Source of the DNA: Syntrophorhabdus sp. PtaU1.Bin058
Lineage (GTDB): Bacteria > Desulfobacterota > Syntrophorhabdia > Syntrophorhabdales > Syntrophorhabdaceae
Length of the DNA stretch: 49,337 nt
Assembly (NCBI GenBank): GCA_002067975.1
Contig: MVRS01000073.1
Span: 1-49,337 of the forward strand
Reading direction: 5' to 3'
Positions 40,157 to 49,260 of this stretch are shown one piece after another (the stretch's first letter is position 1; each line of letters opens with the position of its first letter). The translations under genes and the position numbers were made by a program. Below the pieces are notes generated by a model. The model was not told where the DNA came from, did no database searches, and worked only from the letters and a program-made list of their open reading frames with translations.

Positions 40157-40665
40157 GCCTCCCTTTTCCTTACCTTTGCGTAGGGCTCATTTCTTAAGAA
40201 GCTCCTGAAATGCTTGTAGGATTGCACAAAGAACCTGAAAGACATCATGATTGAGAAAAGCGGTATCGAGATATAAGGGATAAACATCGGTATCTGCATG
40301 GCGGAACTTTTCACGCCGAAGGATTGTAATGTTATAAGGTGCTTGATCCCGAAATAGATGAAGAGGATCGTAGTGCAGCCGGAGATCAGGTAAGCCACCG
40401 TCTTCAGGATGTGGCTTACTCTGTCGGGTGCGAACTCCGTAAGGGCCTCCATGGAGAAGTGTGTTCCGTACTTGACGCCTATGGATGCACCAAGGTATGT
40501 GCAGAATATGATCGTATAGTTTGCCACCTCGCCAAACCAGGTAAAGGTGTATGAGATGGTATATCTCAGCGCGGTTTCGACAAAGGTGAGCATTGCCACG
40601 CCGAGGAGCGTGAATGCAACAAGGCCGTCTTCAACTTTGTTCAGTTTTTTTATAAACCTGTCCAT
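40153..40665 (-). CDS. dctQ: TRAP transporter small permease DctQ
   Basis: A 170-residue membrane protein with four TM helices. TFVETALRYTISYTFTWFGEVANYTIIFCTYLGASIGVKYGTHFSMEAL holds the DctQ signature (Trp, Glu and the GAxxGVKxGTH motif). It pairs with DctM, overlapping it by 4 bases. The region just upstream of its ATG (40665) is an R2 repeat followed by an R1 element, and no Shine-Dalgarno is visible, so its translation signal is unclear. Insertion of these elements between dctP and dctQ may have changed the expression balance of the operon. Confidence 0.93.
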   Translation of the reverse strand: MDRFIKKLNKVEDGLVAFTLLGVAMLTFVETALRYTISYTFTWFGEVANYTIIFCTYLGASIGVKYGTHFSMEALTEFAPDRVSHILKTVAYLISGCTTILFIYFGIKHLITLQSFGVKSSAMQIPMFIPYISIPLFSIMMSFRFFVQSYKHFRSFLRNEPYAKVRKREA

Positions 40666-40670
40666 TTATT

Positions 40671-40745
40671 GGGGCTCACGTCGCCCCCTCTTCGGGCAAA
40701 GCCCGAAGAGCCTCCCCCTCTCGCCCGAGAACGGGCTATAAAATA
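40671..40745. repeat. R2 75-base structured repeat, copy 2
   Basis: Same length as copy 1 at 1706-1780. It has the GGGGC / GCCCC hairpin, then arms CTCTTCGGGC and GCCCGAAGAG around AAA (perfect 10 bp), then GCCCG / CGGGC. The stem differs from copy 1 at three paired positions with pairing kept. A truncated third copy (GGGGCTTGCGTTGCTCCCTCC) begins at 40756. Confidence 0.8.
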
Positions 40746-40843
40746 TCTTTCTATTGGGGCTTGCGTTGCTCCCTCCAAGTGAAAGGTTTTAAGCCTGAAT
40801 ACTTCATCGCAGGGCATCGATGTCGAACTTTCCTGTAGCAAAC

Positions 40844-40930
40844 CGTCGTGAGGCGAGGAAACTTGGTCTGTATTCCACGCCTCACGCTGCCTTTCTCCCC
40901 TCACGACTTACGACTTACGCCTAACGAGGT
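40844..40930. repeat. R1 heptad inverted repeat, copy 9, inside the TRAP operon
   Basis: The left side is short (CGTCGTGAGGCGAGG) and degraded; the right arm 40898-40930 has words CCTCACG, ACTTACG, ACTTACG, CCTAACG. It lies between dctP and dctQ, directly after the dctP stop, so it could partly terminate the message or protect its 3' end, giving more binding protein than permease. Confidence 0.75.
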
Positions 40931-40937
40931 TTCGACT

Positions 40938-41945
40938 TTATTTCTTCTTTGAATAAAAGTCTATCTTCTTCATGTAGAAATTGTACAATTCGGCGCCGTA
41001 AATGCCTTTGTATTTATCGAGTACCGGTTGTACCGCCTTCTTAAAGGCCGCCCTGTCCGCGTCAGTCAGCACATAGACGTCCACACCCTGTGCCTTTGCC
41101 TTTGCCATCGCGTCTGTCCGTCCCTTGGCATTGCCTTCCCTGTTGGTCTTTATCTGGACCTCTGCCGCCTCCCTGAAGATCTTCTGCTGTTCGGGCGTGA
41201 GAGAATTCCAGAAGTTTTTGTTCACGACCACAGGACATTCGGTCAGTATATGGTGCGTTATTGTTGCAAATTTGTTGACCTCTGTAAATTTCATCAGGAT
41301 GGAGGTGAAAAGGGGATTGTCCTGCCCGTCGATGACCTTCTGCTGTAATGCATTATATATCTCGGGGAACGGCAAGGGGGTGGGGTTTGCTCCGAGCACC
41401 TTGAAGGTATCAATAAATATAGGACCCTCAATGACCCTGATCTTGAGACCCTTCAGGTCGTCAGGCCTTTTTATGGGCCTTTTAGAGTTCGTCATGTCCC
41501 TGAACTCGTTCTCCGTATACCCTATAAAGACGAAGCCCTTGGGATCGCATAATTTCGCAAACCTCTCCTTCACCTCTTTGTCGTCAAGGACATTATATGC
41601 CACGGTGCGGTTCGGGTAGATAAAGGGAAGCTCTATGATGCCCATCTCAGGGACAAAATTTGCCAGCACGCTGGCGGTTACTGCTGTCATATGCAGTGTC
41701 CCGGCCTGGACCTGTTCGGTCATAGAACGCTCTCCTCCGAGCTGGCCAAGGGGGAATACCTGCACCTCGATCTCGCCCTTCGTCTTTTCCGTTACATACT
41801 TTGCAAAGGCAACGGCTCCAAAGTGCTGCGGATGAATGGGAGGTCCGACATGACCGTATTTGACGATCGTTTTTGCCTCGCAGACGGCAAATGAGGTAAA
41901 TATAAATACTACGACGATCAGTACTGCCAGGACAATTTTTTTCAT
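40938..41945 (-). CDS. dctP: TRAP transporter solute-binding protein DctP
   Basis: A 335-residue periplasmic protein. The signal peptide is MKKIVLAVLIVVVFIFTSFA, with cleavage near CEA-K. KYGHVGPPIHPQHFGAVAFAKYV, FPLGQLGGERSMTEQVQAGTLHM and FRDMTNSKRPIKRPDDLKGLKIRV with the binding-site Arg (RVIEGPIF) are typical of the DctP family. It delivers the substrate to DctQM. It is first in the operon dctP-dctQ-dctM-larA under the promoter at 41997-42024. The ligand is likely an organic acid, but cannot be named. Confidence 0.94.
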   Translation of the reverse strand: MKKIVLAVLIVVVFIFTSFAVCEAKTIVKYGHVGPPIHPQHFGAVAFAKYVTEKTKGEIEVQVFPLGQLGGERSMTEQVQAGTLHMTAVTASVLANFVPEMGIIELPFIYPNRTVAYNVLDDKEVKERFAKLCDPKGFVFIGYTENEFRDMTNSKRPIKRPDDLKGLKIRVIEGPIFIDTFKVLGANPTPLPFPEIYNALQQKVIDGQDNPLFTSILMKFTEVNKFATITHHILTECPVVVNKNFWNSLTPEQQKIFREAAEVQIKTNREGNAKGRTDAMAKAKAQGVDVYVLTDADRAAFKKAVQPVLDKYKGIYGAELYNFYMKKIDFYSKKK

Positions 41946-41996
41946 ATCCTTTCCCCTTTCTTCGTTATTTATTTTATATTGTAGCGATTGAACAGA

Positions 41997-42024
41997 TTGT
42001 TATATAAAAACACTGTCTTGTCAA
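41997..42024 (-). promoter_or_regulatory. Promoter of the TRAP operon
   Basis: On the minus strand TTGACA (42019-42024) and TAACAA (41997-42002) have a 16-base spacer, about 52 bases before the dctP ATG (41945). The 274-base gap to livK is a divergent control region with both promoters. Confidence 0.55.
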
Positions 42025-42152
42025 ACAAAAAATCCCTGCAAAAATGGATTGACTTCATAAATTTTGCAGCAGTATGCTAAGAATAAATAGAAATTAGAAG
42101 GGCTTGTTATAAAAAGGAAAACAGGCATGGCAATGATGGAAGAGGTTTAATA

Positions 42153-42181
42153 TTGACAAAAAGGTGTTAATGTTTTAATAG
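42153..42181 (+). promoter_or_regulatory. Promoter of the liv operon with a weak Rex-like site
   Basis: TTGACA (42153-42158) and TAATAG (42176-42181) with a 17-base spacer. GTGTTAATGTTTTAATAG (42164-42181) overlaps spacer and -10 box and matches TTGTTAA-N4-TTAACAA at 11 of 14 fixed positions. The local AT content makes this second point uncertain. Confidence 0.5.
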
Positions 42182-42219
42182 TTTGTTTGATTCCAAAAAA
42201 AATGAGGAGGGGTGGAGTT

Positions 42220-43443
42220 ATGAAAAAGGTTACGTGGTATTCATTGGCTTTAATCATCATTTTAAGTCTCTTCGTTTTTATACCGTCATCCTATGCTGAA
42301 AAGACGATCAAGGTCGGTATTGTCGATACCTATACAGGACCTCCGAGTACTTTTACGATCGATGTGCGCGACGGGTTTGAGATGGCCGTCAAAAAGATCA
42401 ATGCAAAGGGCGGGGTCCTCGGAAGGAAGATCGAGTTCACCACGAGGGACGAGAAGTTCAAACCGGATATCGGGTTGGCAATGGCAAAGGAGCTTGTTTT
42501 AAAGGAAGGGGTTGATATCCTCATGGGGACCATCAACAGCGCAACCGCCCTTGCCGTGTCTGATTTTGCGAAGAAGGAAAAGATCCCCTTCTTTGTCACC
42601 TTCTCAAAGAGCGAGAAGATCGTTGTTGAAAAAGGACACCGCTACGTGTTCAACATGAACGAGAATGCCATGATGGCGGGCCGGGCTGCCGGGTACGCCC
42701 TTGGCAAAAAACCCTACAAAAAATACTGGATTGCCGGTGATGATTACGAATACGGTCATTCCATCGCGAACAACGTATGGGAGAACATACAGAAGGCAAA
42801 CTCCAAGGCGGTCCTTATCGGGCAGACGTGGTGGAAGGTGGGAGAGGCGGATTTAACCCCCTATATTACACAGATCATTGCGGCAAAACCTGATTTTATC
42901 ATTGTCGCAACCGGCGGCTCCGGAATGGTCAACTTCCAGAAGGCTGCAAAGGCAACAGGCCTGAGCCAGAAGATACCATTTTATCAGCATACCGCTATTG
43001 AGCTTTCCGTCCTGAAGCCACAGGGCATGAACGCACCGGAAGGCGTATTCGGTACGGCAAATTATTTCTTCTATTATCCTGAAACACCTGAAAACAAGGC
43101 CTTTGTGAGTGAATTCAAAAAGGCCTATAACAGGGAACCGAGGATCGGCGCACTCTCGGGGTATATGACGGCCCAGTTTATTGCAAAGGCCTATGAAAAG
43201 GCAGGGGCGATCAACAAAGAGAAGATGGTCACCGCCCTTGAAGGTATGGTGCTTGACAGCCCTGTCGGAAAGCTTGAGATACGCGCATGCGACCACCAGC
43301 TGGTGCTGCCCATGTACTTCGGCAAGACAAAGAAGGATCCGAAATACCCGGATTTTCTGGTAGCAGGCGATATCGAGACGATTACAGGAAAGGACTATAT
43401 GCCCACCTGTGACGAAATAAGAAAGATGCGTCAATATAAATAA
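42220..43443 (+). CDS. livK: Branched-chain amino acid / aromatic acid-type ABC binding protein
   Basis: A 407-residue periplasmic binding protein. The signal peptide MKKVTWYSLALIIILSLFVF ends near SSYA-E. The mature part KVGIVDTYTGPPSTFTIDVRDGFEMAVKKINAKGGVLGRKIEF is the LivJ/LivK-type start, followed by VLKEGVDILMGTINSATALA. I use ATG 42220, after GGAGGGGTGGAG; 11 earlier codons are open but unlikely. In aromatic degraders this family often imports aromatic acids instead of amino acids, so the substrate stays open. It is first of a complete livKHMGF set. Confidence 0.93.
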   Translation: MKKVTWYSLALIIILSLFVFIPSSYAEKTIKVGIVDTYTGPPSTFTIDVRDGFEMAVKKINAKGGVLGRKIEFTTRDEKFKPDIGLAMAKELVLKEGVDILMGTINSATALAVSDFAKKEKIPFFVTFSKSEKIVVEKGHRYVFNMNENAMMAGRAAGYALGKKPYKKYWIAGDDYEYGHSIANNVWENIQKANSKAVLIGQTWWKVGEADLTPYITQIIAAKPDFIIVATGGSGMVNFQKAAKATGLSQKIPFYQHTAIELSVLKPQGMNAPEGVFGTANYFFYYPETPENKAFVSEFKKAYNREPRIGALSGYMTAQFIAKAYEKAGAINKEKMVTALEGMVLDSPVGKLEIRACDHQLVLPMYFGKTKKDPKYPDFLVAGDIETITGKDYMPTCDEIRKMRQYK

Positions 43444-43471
43444 TAGATAGTTTCGGGCAAGGCCGGACCTT

Positions 43472-44371
43472 ATGGATATTCTATACGCGATAATTCCTCC
43501 AAGGGTTTTAAGTCAGATCCTGGTAGGGTTGAGCAGAACGACGATCCTCTTCATCGTGTCCTCAGGCCTGAGCCTTATCCTGGGCGTGCTCAGGATACCG
43601 AATATCGCCCACGGGTCCCTTTACATGATAGGCGCCTTTATGGCCTATTCGCTCTCGATATTCTTCGGGGGTGGGGACCTTGGATTCTGGATGGCCCTGA
43701 TCGGTGCTCCCCTCGGGGTTGCCATCGTGAGTCTTGTTGCCGAGCGGGGACTTTTCCAGTATCTCTATGAGCGGGAGCACCTCATGCTCCTTTTGCTTAC
43801 CTTTGCATTTTCTCTTGTCTTTGGTGACCTTGTTAAGATCGTATGGGGTACGGAGTACAAGTCGGTGCCCGTGCCCCAGATGTTTCAGGGCTTTGTCAAC
43901 CTCTTCGGGGGGCTGCCCTTCCCGCTGTATAACCTGTTCCTCCTTATCGTCGGTCCCATAGTGGCAGTAGCCCTGTGGTTCATCGTCAATAAAACGAAGA
44001 TCGGGAAGATCGCACGGGCAGCGGCCGTTGACAGGGAGATGGTAGGCGCAGTCGGGATCAATGTGAGTTGGGTCTTCGCAATCGTTTTTGTTATCGGATG
44101 CCTTCTGGCAGGACTTGGCGGTGTGCTTGTGGCGCCCACGGTAAGTGTGACGCTGGGTATGGACCACACGCTCATTATGGAGGCATTTCTTATCGTAATC
44201 ATGGGAGGATTGGGAAATATATGGGGGGCCCTTCTTGGGGCGCTTATCTTCGGCTTAGCACAGTCCCTCGGTATCTTAATATGGTCTCAGTTCGGGATCA
44301 TCTTTCCCTATGCCGCCGTGATTATAGTGTTATTGTTCAGGCCCACAGGGCTTCTCAGGGCAACATGGTAA
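43472..44371 (+). CDS. livH: LivH-type ABC permease
   Basis: A 299-residue inner-membrane permease with about eight TM helices. The N-terminal GLSRTTILFIVSSGLSLILGVLRIPNIAHGSLYMIGAFMAY is the standard LivH opening, and the ATPase-contact loop is near IGKIARAAAVDREMVGAVGINV. GGLGNIWGALLGALIFGLAQSLG and RPTGLLR are typical of the C-terminal half. It pairs with LivM 13 bases downstream. Confidence 0.95.
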   Translation: MDILYAIIPPRVLSQILVGLSRTTILFIVSSGLSLILGVLRIPNIAHGSLYMIGAFMAYSLSIFFGGGDLGFWMALIGAPLGVAIVSLVAERGLFQYLYEREHLMLLLLTFAFSLVFGDLVKIVWGTEYKSVPVPQMFQGFVNLFGGLPFPLYNLFLLIVGPIVAVALWFIVNKTKIGKIARAAAVDREMVGAVGINVSWVFAIVFVIGCLLAGLGGVLVAPTVSVTLGMDHTLIMEAFLIVIMGGLGNIWGALLGALIFGLAQSLGILIWSQFGIIFPYAAVIIVLLFRPTGLLRATW

Positions 44372-44384
44372 CAGGGAGCTGACA

Positions 44385-45341
44385 ATGGCTCAAGGCAGAA
44401 TAAGAGGGAAGGCCCAATTATCCGTATATGCAGGCCTTATTGTTCTCTTCCTTTTGCCTCTCATCCTGCAGAGGTTCTATATTTACCTTCTGTCCACCAT
44501 TTTATTGACCGGTCTTCTGGCAACGAGCCTTAATCTCGTTCTTGGTTATGGAGGGAAATTCCAGTTCCACCATGCCGTGTTCTATGGGGTCGGCGCATAT
44601 GCAACAGCACTGATGCTTACAAAAACCAGTCTTTCCCCCTGGCTGAGCTTTATCGTGGGACCGCTCGTATCGGGGTTCCTCAGCCTTGTTATGGGTTTGA
44701 TCTGTATCAGGCTCTCAAAACTTTATTTCGGTATGCTCCAGATCTCCCTTGGATCGCTCGTATGGATCATTGTGTACCGGTGGTACTCTTTTACCGGAGG
44801 GGATGACGGTATCCATGGTATCGCTTTACCCGATATCATTTCCTCCCCGAACGGCGCCTACTACTTTACGCTGATCGTTACCGCCGCCTGCCTCTTTGTG
44901 ATGTATATGATAATAAAGTCCCCCTTCGGGAGCGTCCTGCAGGGGATCCGCGATAACCCGATACGAAGTGAGATGATAGGGATAAACGTGAGGCGCCACC
45001 AACTCCTGGCCCTGGTGATCGCAGGATTTTTTGCCGGTGTTGCGGGTTCGCTCTTTGTCGTGGTAGATAATACTGTTTTCCCGGATATGCTCTTCTGGAC
45101 ATTCTCCCTTGAGATCCTTATCATGTGCCTGCTTGGCGGGTGGTTTACCTTCCTGGGACCAATGCTCGGGGCGGCGATAATCATAGCGCTGAGGACCTTT
45201 GTAAGTACATACACATCATACTGGGCGCTCGTTCTCGGAATATTGATGGTGCTCGTGATCTTTTTCCTTCCCAACGGGGTGCTCGGATACATAGAGGAGA
45301 AGATCAAAAAAGGCTTCATCGAGCCGGTCATAGAGGAGTAG
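44385..45341 (+). CDS. livM: LivM-type ABC permease
   Basis: A 318-residue inner-membrane permease. LLATSLNLVLGYGGKFQFHHAVFYGVGAYATALM is the LivM signature, the ATPase-contact loop is in FGSVLQGIRDNPIRSEMIGINVRRHQLLAL, and FAGVAGSLFVVVDN and GGWFTFLGPMLGAAII follow. The normal partner of LivH. livG starts with GTG three bases after its stop. Confidence 0.95.
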   Translation: MAQGRIRGKAQLSVYAGLIVLFLLPLILQRFYIYLLSTILLTGLLATSLNLVLGYGGKFQFHHAVFYGVGAYATALMLTKTSLSPWLSFIVGPLVSGFLSLVMGLICIRLSKLYFGMLQISLGSLVWIIVYRWYSFTGGDDGIHGIALPDIISSPNGAYYFTLIVTAACLFVMYMIIKSPFGSVLQGIRDNPIRSEMIGINVRRHQLLALVIAGFFAGVAGSLFVVVDNTVFPDMLFWTFSLEILIMCLLGGWFTFLGPMLGAAIIIALRTFVSTYTSYWALVLGILMVLVIFFLPNGVLGYIEEKIKKGFIEPVIEE

Positions 45342-45344
45342 CTG

Positions 45345-46094
45345 GTGTTAGAGGTAAAGTCTTTAACAAAGTCTTTCGATGGTTTCAAGGCCGTAAACAA
45401 TGCGAACCTCGATGTTCAAAAGGGTGAGATCGTTGCCGTTATCGGCCCGAACGGGGCAGGCAAGACGACGCTCTTTAACCTCATTACCGGCATACTCAGG
45501 CCTGATAGCGGGACGGTACACTTCAAGGGCGAGAATATAACGGGACTCCCCCCTTATGAGATCTGCAGGAAGCGCATCTCCCGTTCCTTCCAGGTGGTCA
45601 ATATATTCCCTCGGTTGACGGTCTTTGAAAATGTTCAGATATCAATACTCTCGAGGGAAAGAAGGTCATGGGACCTTTTTACCCCTTCGTCGAAACTGGC
45701 CGTTGAAGAGACGGACCGGATACTGGAGAACGTCGGTCTTACCAAGAAAAGGGACAGGATGACCGCCTTGCTTTCGCATGGGGACAGAAAGGTCCTTGAG
45801 ATAGCGATGGCCCTGGGCGGCAATCCCGAGTTTCTTATCCTTGATGAACCGACAGCGGGCATGGCCCCCGAGGAAACATCCCGCTGCATCGAGCTTGTCA
45901 AGGGCCTTTCAGAGAAGCTTGGCCTGACGATCCTCTTCTGTGAACACGACATGGAGATCGTCTTCGGGATCGCGGACAGGATCATGGTGATGGTGAGGGG
46001 GGCAACGATCGTTCAGGGTTCCTGCGACGAAGTAAGATGTAATGAGGCGGTGCAGGATGCATATCTCGGCGGGAGCGATGTATGCTTGATGTGA
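45345..46094 (+). CDS. livG: LivG-type ABC ATPase
   Basis: A 249-residue ATP-binding subunit. Walker A GPNGAGKTTLFNLITG, Q-loop FQVVNIFPRLTVFENV, the signature at ALLSHGDRKVLEIAMAL (SHGDR, typical of LivG in place of LSGGQ), Walker B PEFLILDEPTAGMAPEE and the switch FCEHDMEIVFGIADRI. The start is GTG 45345 with GAGGAG 8 bases upstream. It overlaps livF by 13 bases and forms the ATPase heterodimer with it. Confidence 0.95.
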   Translation: MLEVKSLTKSFDGFKAVNNANLDVQKGEIVAVIGPNGAGKTTLFNLITGILRPDSGTVHFKGENITGLPPYEICRKRISRSFQVVNIFPRLTVFENVQISILSRERRSWDLFTPSSKLAVEETDRILENVGLTKKRDRMTALLSHGDRKVLEIAMALGGNPEFLILDEPTAGMAPEETSRCIELVKGLSEKLGLTILFCEHDMEIVFGIADRIMVMVRGATIVQGSCDEVRCNEAVQDAYLGGSDVCLM

Positions 46095-46771
46095 AAGGTA
46101 TACATACCTATTATGGTTTGAGCCATATCCTCTTTGATGTGTCGCTCACGGTATCGAAGGGTGAGGTTGTGGGTCTCCTCGGGAGAAACGGCGCCGGGAA
46201 GAGCACAACGATGCGGAGCATTATGGGCCTGACCCCGCCCAAAGAAGGTTCCATATCGTTTAATGGAGATAACATCACGGGACAGAAACCATACCTGCTC
46301 TTTCGCAAGGGCATAGGGTATGTGCCGGATGACAGGCGGGTCTTTGCCGACCTGAGCGTGGACGATAATCTCGAAATTGTCCATAACAGGAAGACCGACT
46401 GGAACAAAGAGAGGGTTTATGAACTATTTCCGGCCCTCAGTGAAATAAAAACGAGAAGGGCAGGGAACCTAAGCGGCGGCGAACAACAGATGCTCACCAT
46501 CGCGAGGGCGCTCATGGGCAGCCCGGAGCTTCTTTTGCTTGATGAACCGACCGAGGGTCTGGCCCCATTGATTGTCCGTGACCTTGAGGAACAGATACTC
46601 AAACTGAAAGACGCCGGCATCAGCATACTCCTTTCGGAACAGAATGTCCGCTCCGCCCTGAAGATGATCAGCAGGGCATACGTTATCGATAACGGGAGCA
46701 TACGTTTTGCAGGGACCGTCTCCGAGCTTGAAGCGAACGATGAGGTAAAAAAGAAATACCTCATGGTATAG
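46082..46771 (+). CDS. livF: LivF-type ABC ATPase
   Basis: A 229-residue ATP-binding subunit. Walker A GRNGAGKSTTMRSIMGL, GIGYVPDDRRVFADLSVDDNL, ABC signature NLSGGEQQMLTIARALM, Walker B PELLLLDEPTEGLAPLIV and SILLSEQNVRSALKMISRAYVIDNG, all typical of LivF. It is last in the liv operon and followed by a 69-base gap with CGTCCTT-like words. Confidence 0.95.
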   Translation: MLDVKGIHTYYGLSHILFDVSLTVSKGEVVGLLGRNGAGKSTTMRSIMGLTPPKEGSISFNGDNITGQKPYLLFRKGIGYVPDDRRVFADLSVDDNLEIVHNRKTDWNKERVYELFPALSEIKTRRAGNLSGGEQQMLTIARALMGSPELLLLDEPTEGLAPLIVRDLEEQILKLKDAGISILLSEQNVRSALKMISRAYVIDNGSIRFAGTVSELEANDEVKKKYLMV

Positions 46772-46840
46772 TCCGCAGTTTCTCGTCCTTCGTCTCCCTT
46801 TTATCCTTTATTTTCCGCCTCTTTTCTTATAGAATTATAT

Positions 46841-47398
46841 ATGTTTTCGAAAAGAATTCCTTTCCCGGCCAGATTGTTCCGTCTGCTTCCCGTTGCGGTC
46901 ATGATAATCTTTTTGTCTGCAGGCACTCTATTCGCCGTCGGCGATGTATGGGTTGAGATAGAAAGGTTTCAGGGGGGTGAAGGTTTTGCTACCTGTCCCT
47001 ATTGCCGCAGGCAGATGAAGGTCGGTCGCATCCATAAAGACGCCGAAATGATCATAAAAAAGAGGGTGCAGGACGACCTGATCGAGCGGGGTATCGGATT
47101 GAAAGAGGGCAAAGGCCCGTCGCAGTATATCAATATCCTTATATACAGGTTCGAAGAAAGAAAGGGCGGCAATTTCGCAGTGGAAAAACCTGCGGGGGTT
47201 GGATTCCATATGCACCTCATGAAAGACAACGTCGTCGGCCGTGTATTTGTCTTTGACGAGGACCAGCAGGCATTGAGCCAGAACCTCCTCAACATAGGGA
47301 AGTTCTTCAAGCGGGGAGGGAAGTGGGTGACCGCGGAACGGCTCGCAGAAGAAGGTATCCACGCAGGGCTCGATCATCTCCTGGAGATAATGGAATGA
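46841..47398 (+). CDS. Secreted CxxC protein of unknown function
   Basis: A 185-residue protein I do not recognise. A signal peptide is likely (LLPVAVMIIFLSAGTLFAVG). The mature part has one CPYCRRQM pair (CxxC), possibly a metal or disulfide site, then a charged region with IHKDAEMIIKKRVQDDLIERG, YINILIYRFEERKGGNFAVE, VGFHMHLMKDN and VGRVFVFDEDQQALSQNLL. The pattern of a short beta-rich envelope domain that reports on RVF-x-FDE elements resembles DUF4136-like lipoproteins only loosely. Its stop overlaps the hisA start (ATGA), so it is translated together with histidine genes, in the position where hisH is often found. It has no resemblance to HisH. Confidence 0.75.
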   Translation: MFSKRIPFPARLFRLLPVAVMIIFLSAGTLFAVGDVWVEIERFQGGEGFATCPYCRRQMKVGRIHKDAEMIIKKRVQDDLIERGIGLKEGKGPSQYINILIYRFEERKGGNFAVEKPAGVGFHMHLMKDNVVGRVFVFDEDQQALSQNLLNIGKFFKRGGKWVTAERLAEEGIHAGLDHLLEIME

Positions 47399-48102
47399 AG
47401 GCGCTTTTTGCGATGGACCTTATGGGCGGCAAGTGCGTACGCCTGCAGAAAGGGGATTTCTCTAAGGTTACGGTATACAGTGAAGACCCGGTCATGAAGA
47501 TCGAAGAGATGATACAAGGCGGCGCCAAAGACTTCCATATCATCGATCTCGACGGTGCGAGGACAGGACAACGCGTCCATCACGGGATCATAAGGGAGAT
47601 CAGACAGAGGGTCAAGGGTTATATGGAGGTTGGCGGCGGGATCAGGGATATGGAAGACATAGGGTATTACAGCGAGACGGGCATGGACGGCATCATTGTG
47701 GGTACCCGTGCGCTTGAGGACCCTGACTTTTTTGAGGGTCTCGCCGTTTTCCGGAATATTGTCCTCGGGCTCGATCTCTACGATGGCCGCCCCATGGTGC
47801 GCGGCTGGAAAACGGCTCTTGACAGGGATATCAGGGAGATCCTCGAATCCGCCGAACGCATCGGCGTCATGGCCATCCTGTGCACAAGCATAGAGAGGGA
47901 CGGTATGCTCACCGGGCCTGACTATGACGGCATGAAACGGTTGTCGGCGATGACCGGACTTCCCATCATCGCAAGCGGCGGGGTATCGGACATCGACGAC
48001 GTTAAAAGATTGAGGGATCTCAACGTCTGGGCAGCCATCCTCGGGAAGGCTGTCTATGAGGGCAAGATAGAGATCGCGGAGGCAATCAGGTATGCTGACT
48101 AA
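47395..48102 (+). CDS. hisA: Phosphoribosylformimino-AICAR ribotide isomerase
   Basis: A 235-residue TIM-barrel enzyme performing the Amadori isomerisation of ProFAR to PRFAR in histidine synthesis. [19 protein letters not shown] holds the first catalytic Asp, [10 protein letters not shown] and [11 protein letters not shown] follow, and the second catalytic Asp lies near [15 protein letters not shown]. The start is ATG 47395, overlapping the previous stop; further open codons upstream belong to the other frame. Overlaps hisF by 11 bases. Confidence 0.95.
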   Translation: MKALFAMDLMGGKCVRLQKGDFSKVTVYSEDPVMKIEEMIQGGAKDFHIIDLDGARTGQRVHHGIIREIRQRVKGYMEVGGGIRDMEDIGYYSETGMDGIIVGTRALEDPDFFEGLAVFRNIVLGLDLYDGRPMVRGWKTALDRDIREILESAERIGVMAILCTSIERDGMLTGPDYDGMKRLSAMTGLPIIASGGVSDIDDVKRLRDLNVWAAILGKAVYEGKIEIAEAIRYAD

Positions 48103-48847
48103 AAGGATCATCCCCTGTCTCGACGTGATGGCAGGCAGGGTCGTGAAGGGCACGAACTTTCTGGAGTTGCGGGATGCCGGCGACCCCGTTGAAAATGCAA
48201 AGGCGTATGAGGAGCAGATGGCCGATGAGTTGTGCTTTCTCGACATAACGGCCTCTCATGAAAAGAGAAAGACGATCCTGGATGTCGTTGAAGGGGTTGC
48301 CAATGAGGTGTTTATGCCCCTTACGGTCGGCGGCGGCATACGTAAGCTGCAGGATATACGGGACATACTCCTTGCAGGGGCAGACAAGGTAACGGTCAAC
48401 ACGACGGCGGTAGAGACGCCTGAGTTTATCCGGGAGTCCAGCGAGATCTTCGGGAGCCAGTGCATCTGTGTGGCCATTGATGCAAAACGCAGGGACAAGG
48501 GCTTTGAGGTCTATACCTACGGCGGCAGGAAGCCGACAGGGGTCGATGCCGTCTGGTGGGCCGCTGAAGTGGAGAGACTCGGGGCAGGAGAGATACTGTT
48601 GACGAGCATGGACAGGGATGGAACAAAATTGGGCTTTGATATCGAGCTGACAAAGGCCATATCAGAGGCGGTCAATATCCCCGTTATCGCATCCGGGGGC
48701 GTGGGGACACTGGAACACCTCTATGAAGGCCTCGTTGATGCCGGGGCCGATGCCGTGCTGGCCGCATCGATATTTCATTACAGGGAATTTACCGTCATAG
48801 ACGCAAAGAAGTATTTAAGGCAGAAAGGCGTCAACGTCAGACTCTGA
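48092..48847 (+). CDS. hisF: Imidazole glycerol phosphate synthase cyclase subunit
   Basis: A 251-residue TIM barrel that closes the imidazole ring using ammonia from HisH. The catalytic Asp pair is in [16 protein letters not shown] and [36 protein letters not shown] and [15 protein letters not shown] are typical. HisF needs the glutaminase HisH, which is not between these genes and must be elsewhere. Overlaps hisA by 11 bases. Confidence 0.97.
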   Translation: MLTKRIIPCLDVMAGRVVKGTNFLELRDAGDPVENAKAYEEQMADELCFLDITASHEKRKTILDVVEGVANEVFMPLTVGGGIRKLQDIRDILLAGADKVTVNTTAVETPEFIRESSEIFGSQCICVAIDAKRRDKGFEVYTYGGRKPTGVDAVWWAAEVERLGAGEILLTSMDRDGTKLGFDIELTKAISEAVNIPVIASGGVGTLEHLYEGLVDAGADAVLAASIFHYREFTVIDAKKYLRQKGVNVRL

Positions 48848-48879
48848 CCAATTAATATTAACGCCGGGGCAGGAGAGCG

Positions 48880-49260
48880 ATGAAAGATATCAAGTGGGAC
48901 GAAAGAGGGCTTGTGCCTGTTGTGGTGCAGGACTTCAAAACAAAGGATGTCCTGATGGTTGCATATATGAACGATGAGGCGCTGGACCTTACATTAAAAA
49001 CAGGAACGGCACATTACTATTCGAGGTCGAGAAAGAAGATCTGGCTGAAAGGAGAGACCTCGGGGCACACCCAGAAGGTCCATGACATCTATCTTGACTG
49101 CGACAACGACACGATCCTCATTACCGTAGACCAGAAGGTGGCAGCGTGCCACACGGGTTTCTGGAGCTGTTTTTACAGGGCATGGGAGAATGGATGGAAG
49201 ATCGTGGGCAAGAAGGTATTCGACGAGAAGAAGGTGTATGGGGATAAAGGCAGTGAATAG
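48880..49260 (+). CDS. hisI: Phosphoribosyl-AMP cyclohydrolase
   Basis: A 126-residue metal-dependent enzyme opening the adenine ring of [31 protein letters not shown] starts the family pattern, and the metal-binding cysteines and aspartates are in [32 protein letters not shown]. It is the single-domain form; the HisE pyrophosphohydrolase is not fused. It follows hisF at 32 bases and is the last gene in the window. Confidence 0.96.
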   Translation: MKDIKWDERGLVPVVVQDFKTKDVLMVAYMNDEALDLTLKTGTAHYYSRSRKKIWLKGETSGHTQKVHDIYLDCDNDTILITVDQKVAACHTGFWSCFYRAWENGWKIVGKKVFDEKKVYGDKGSE

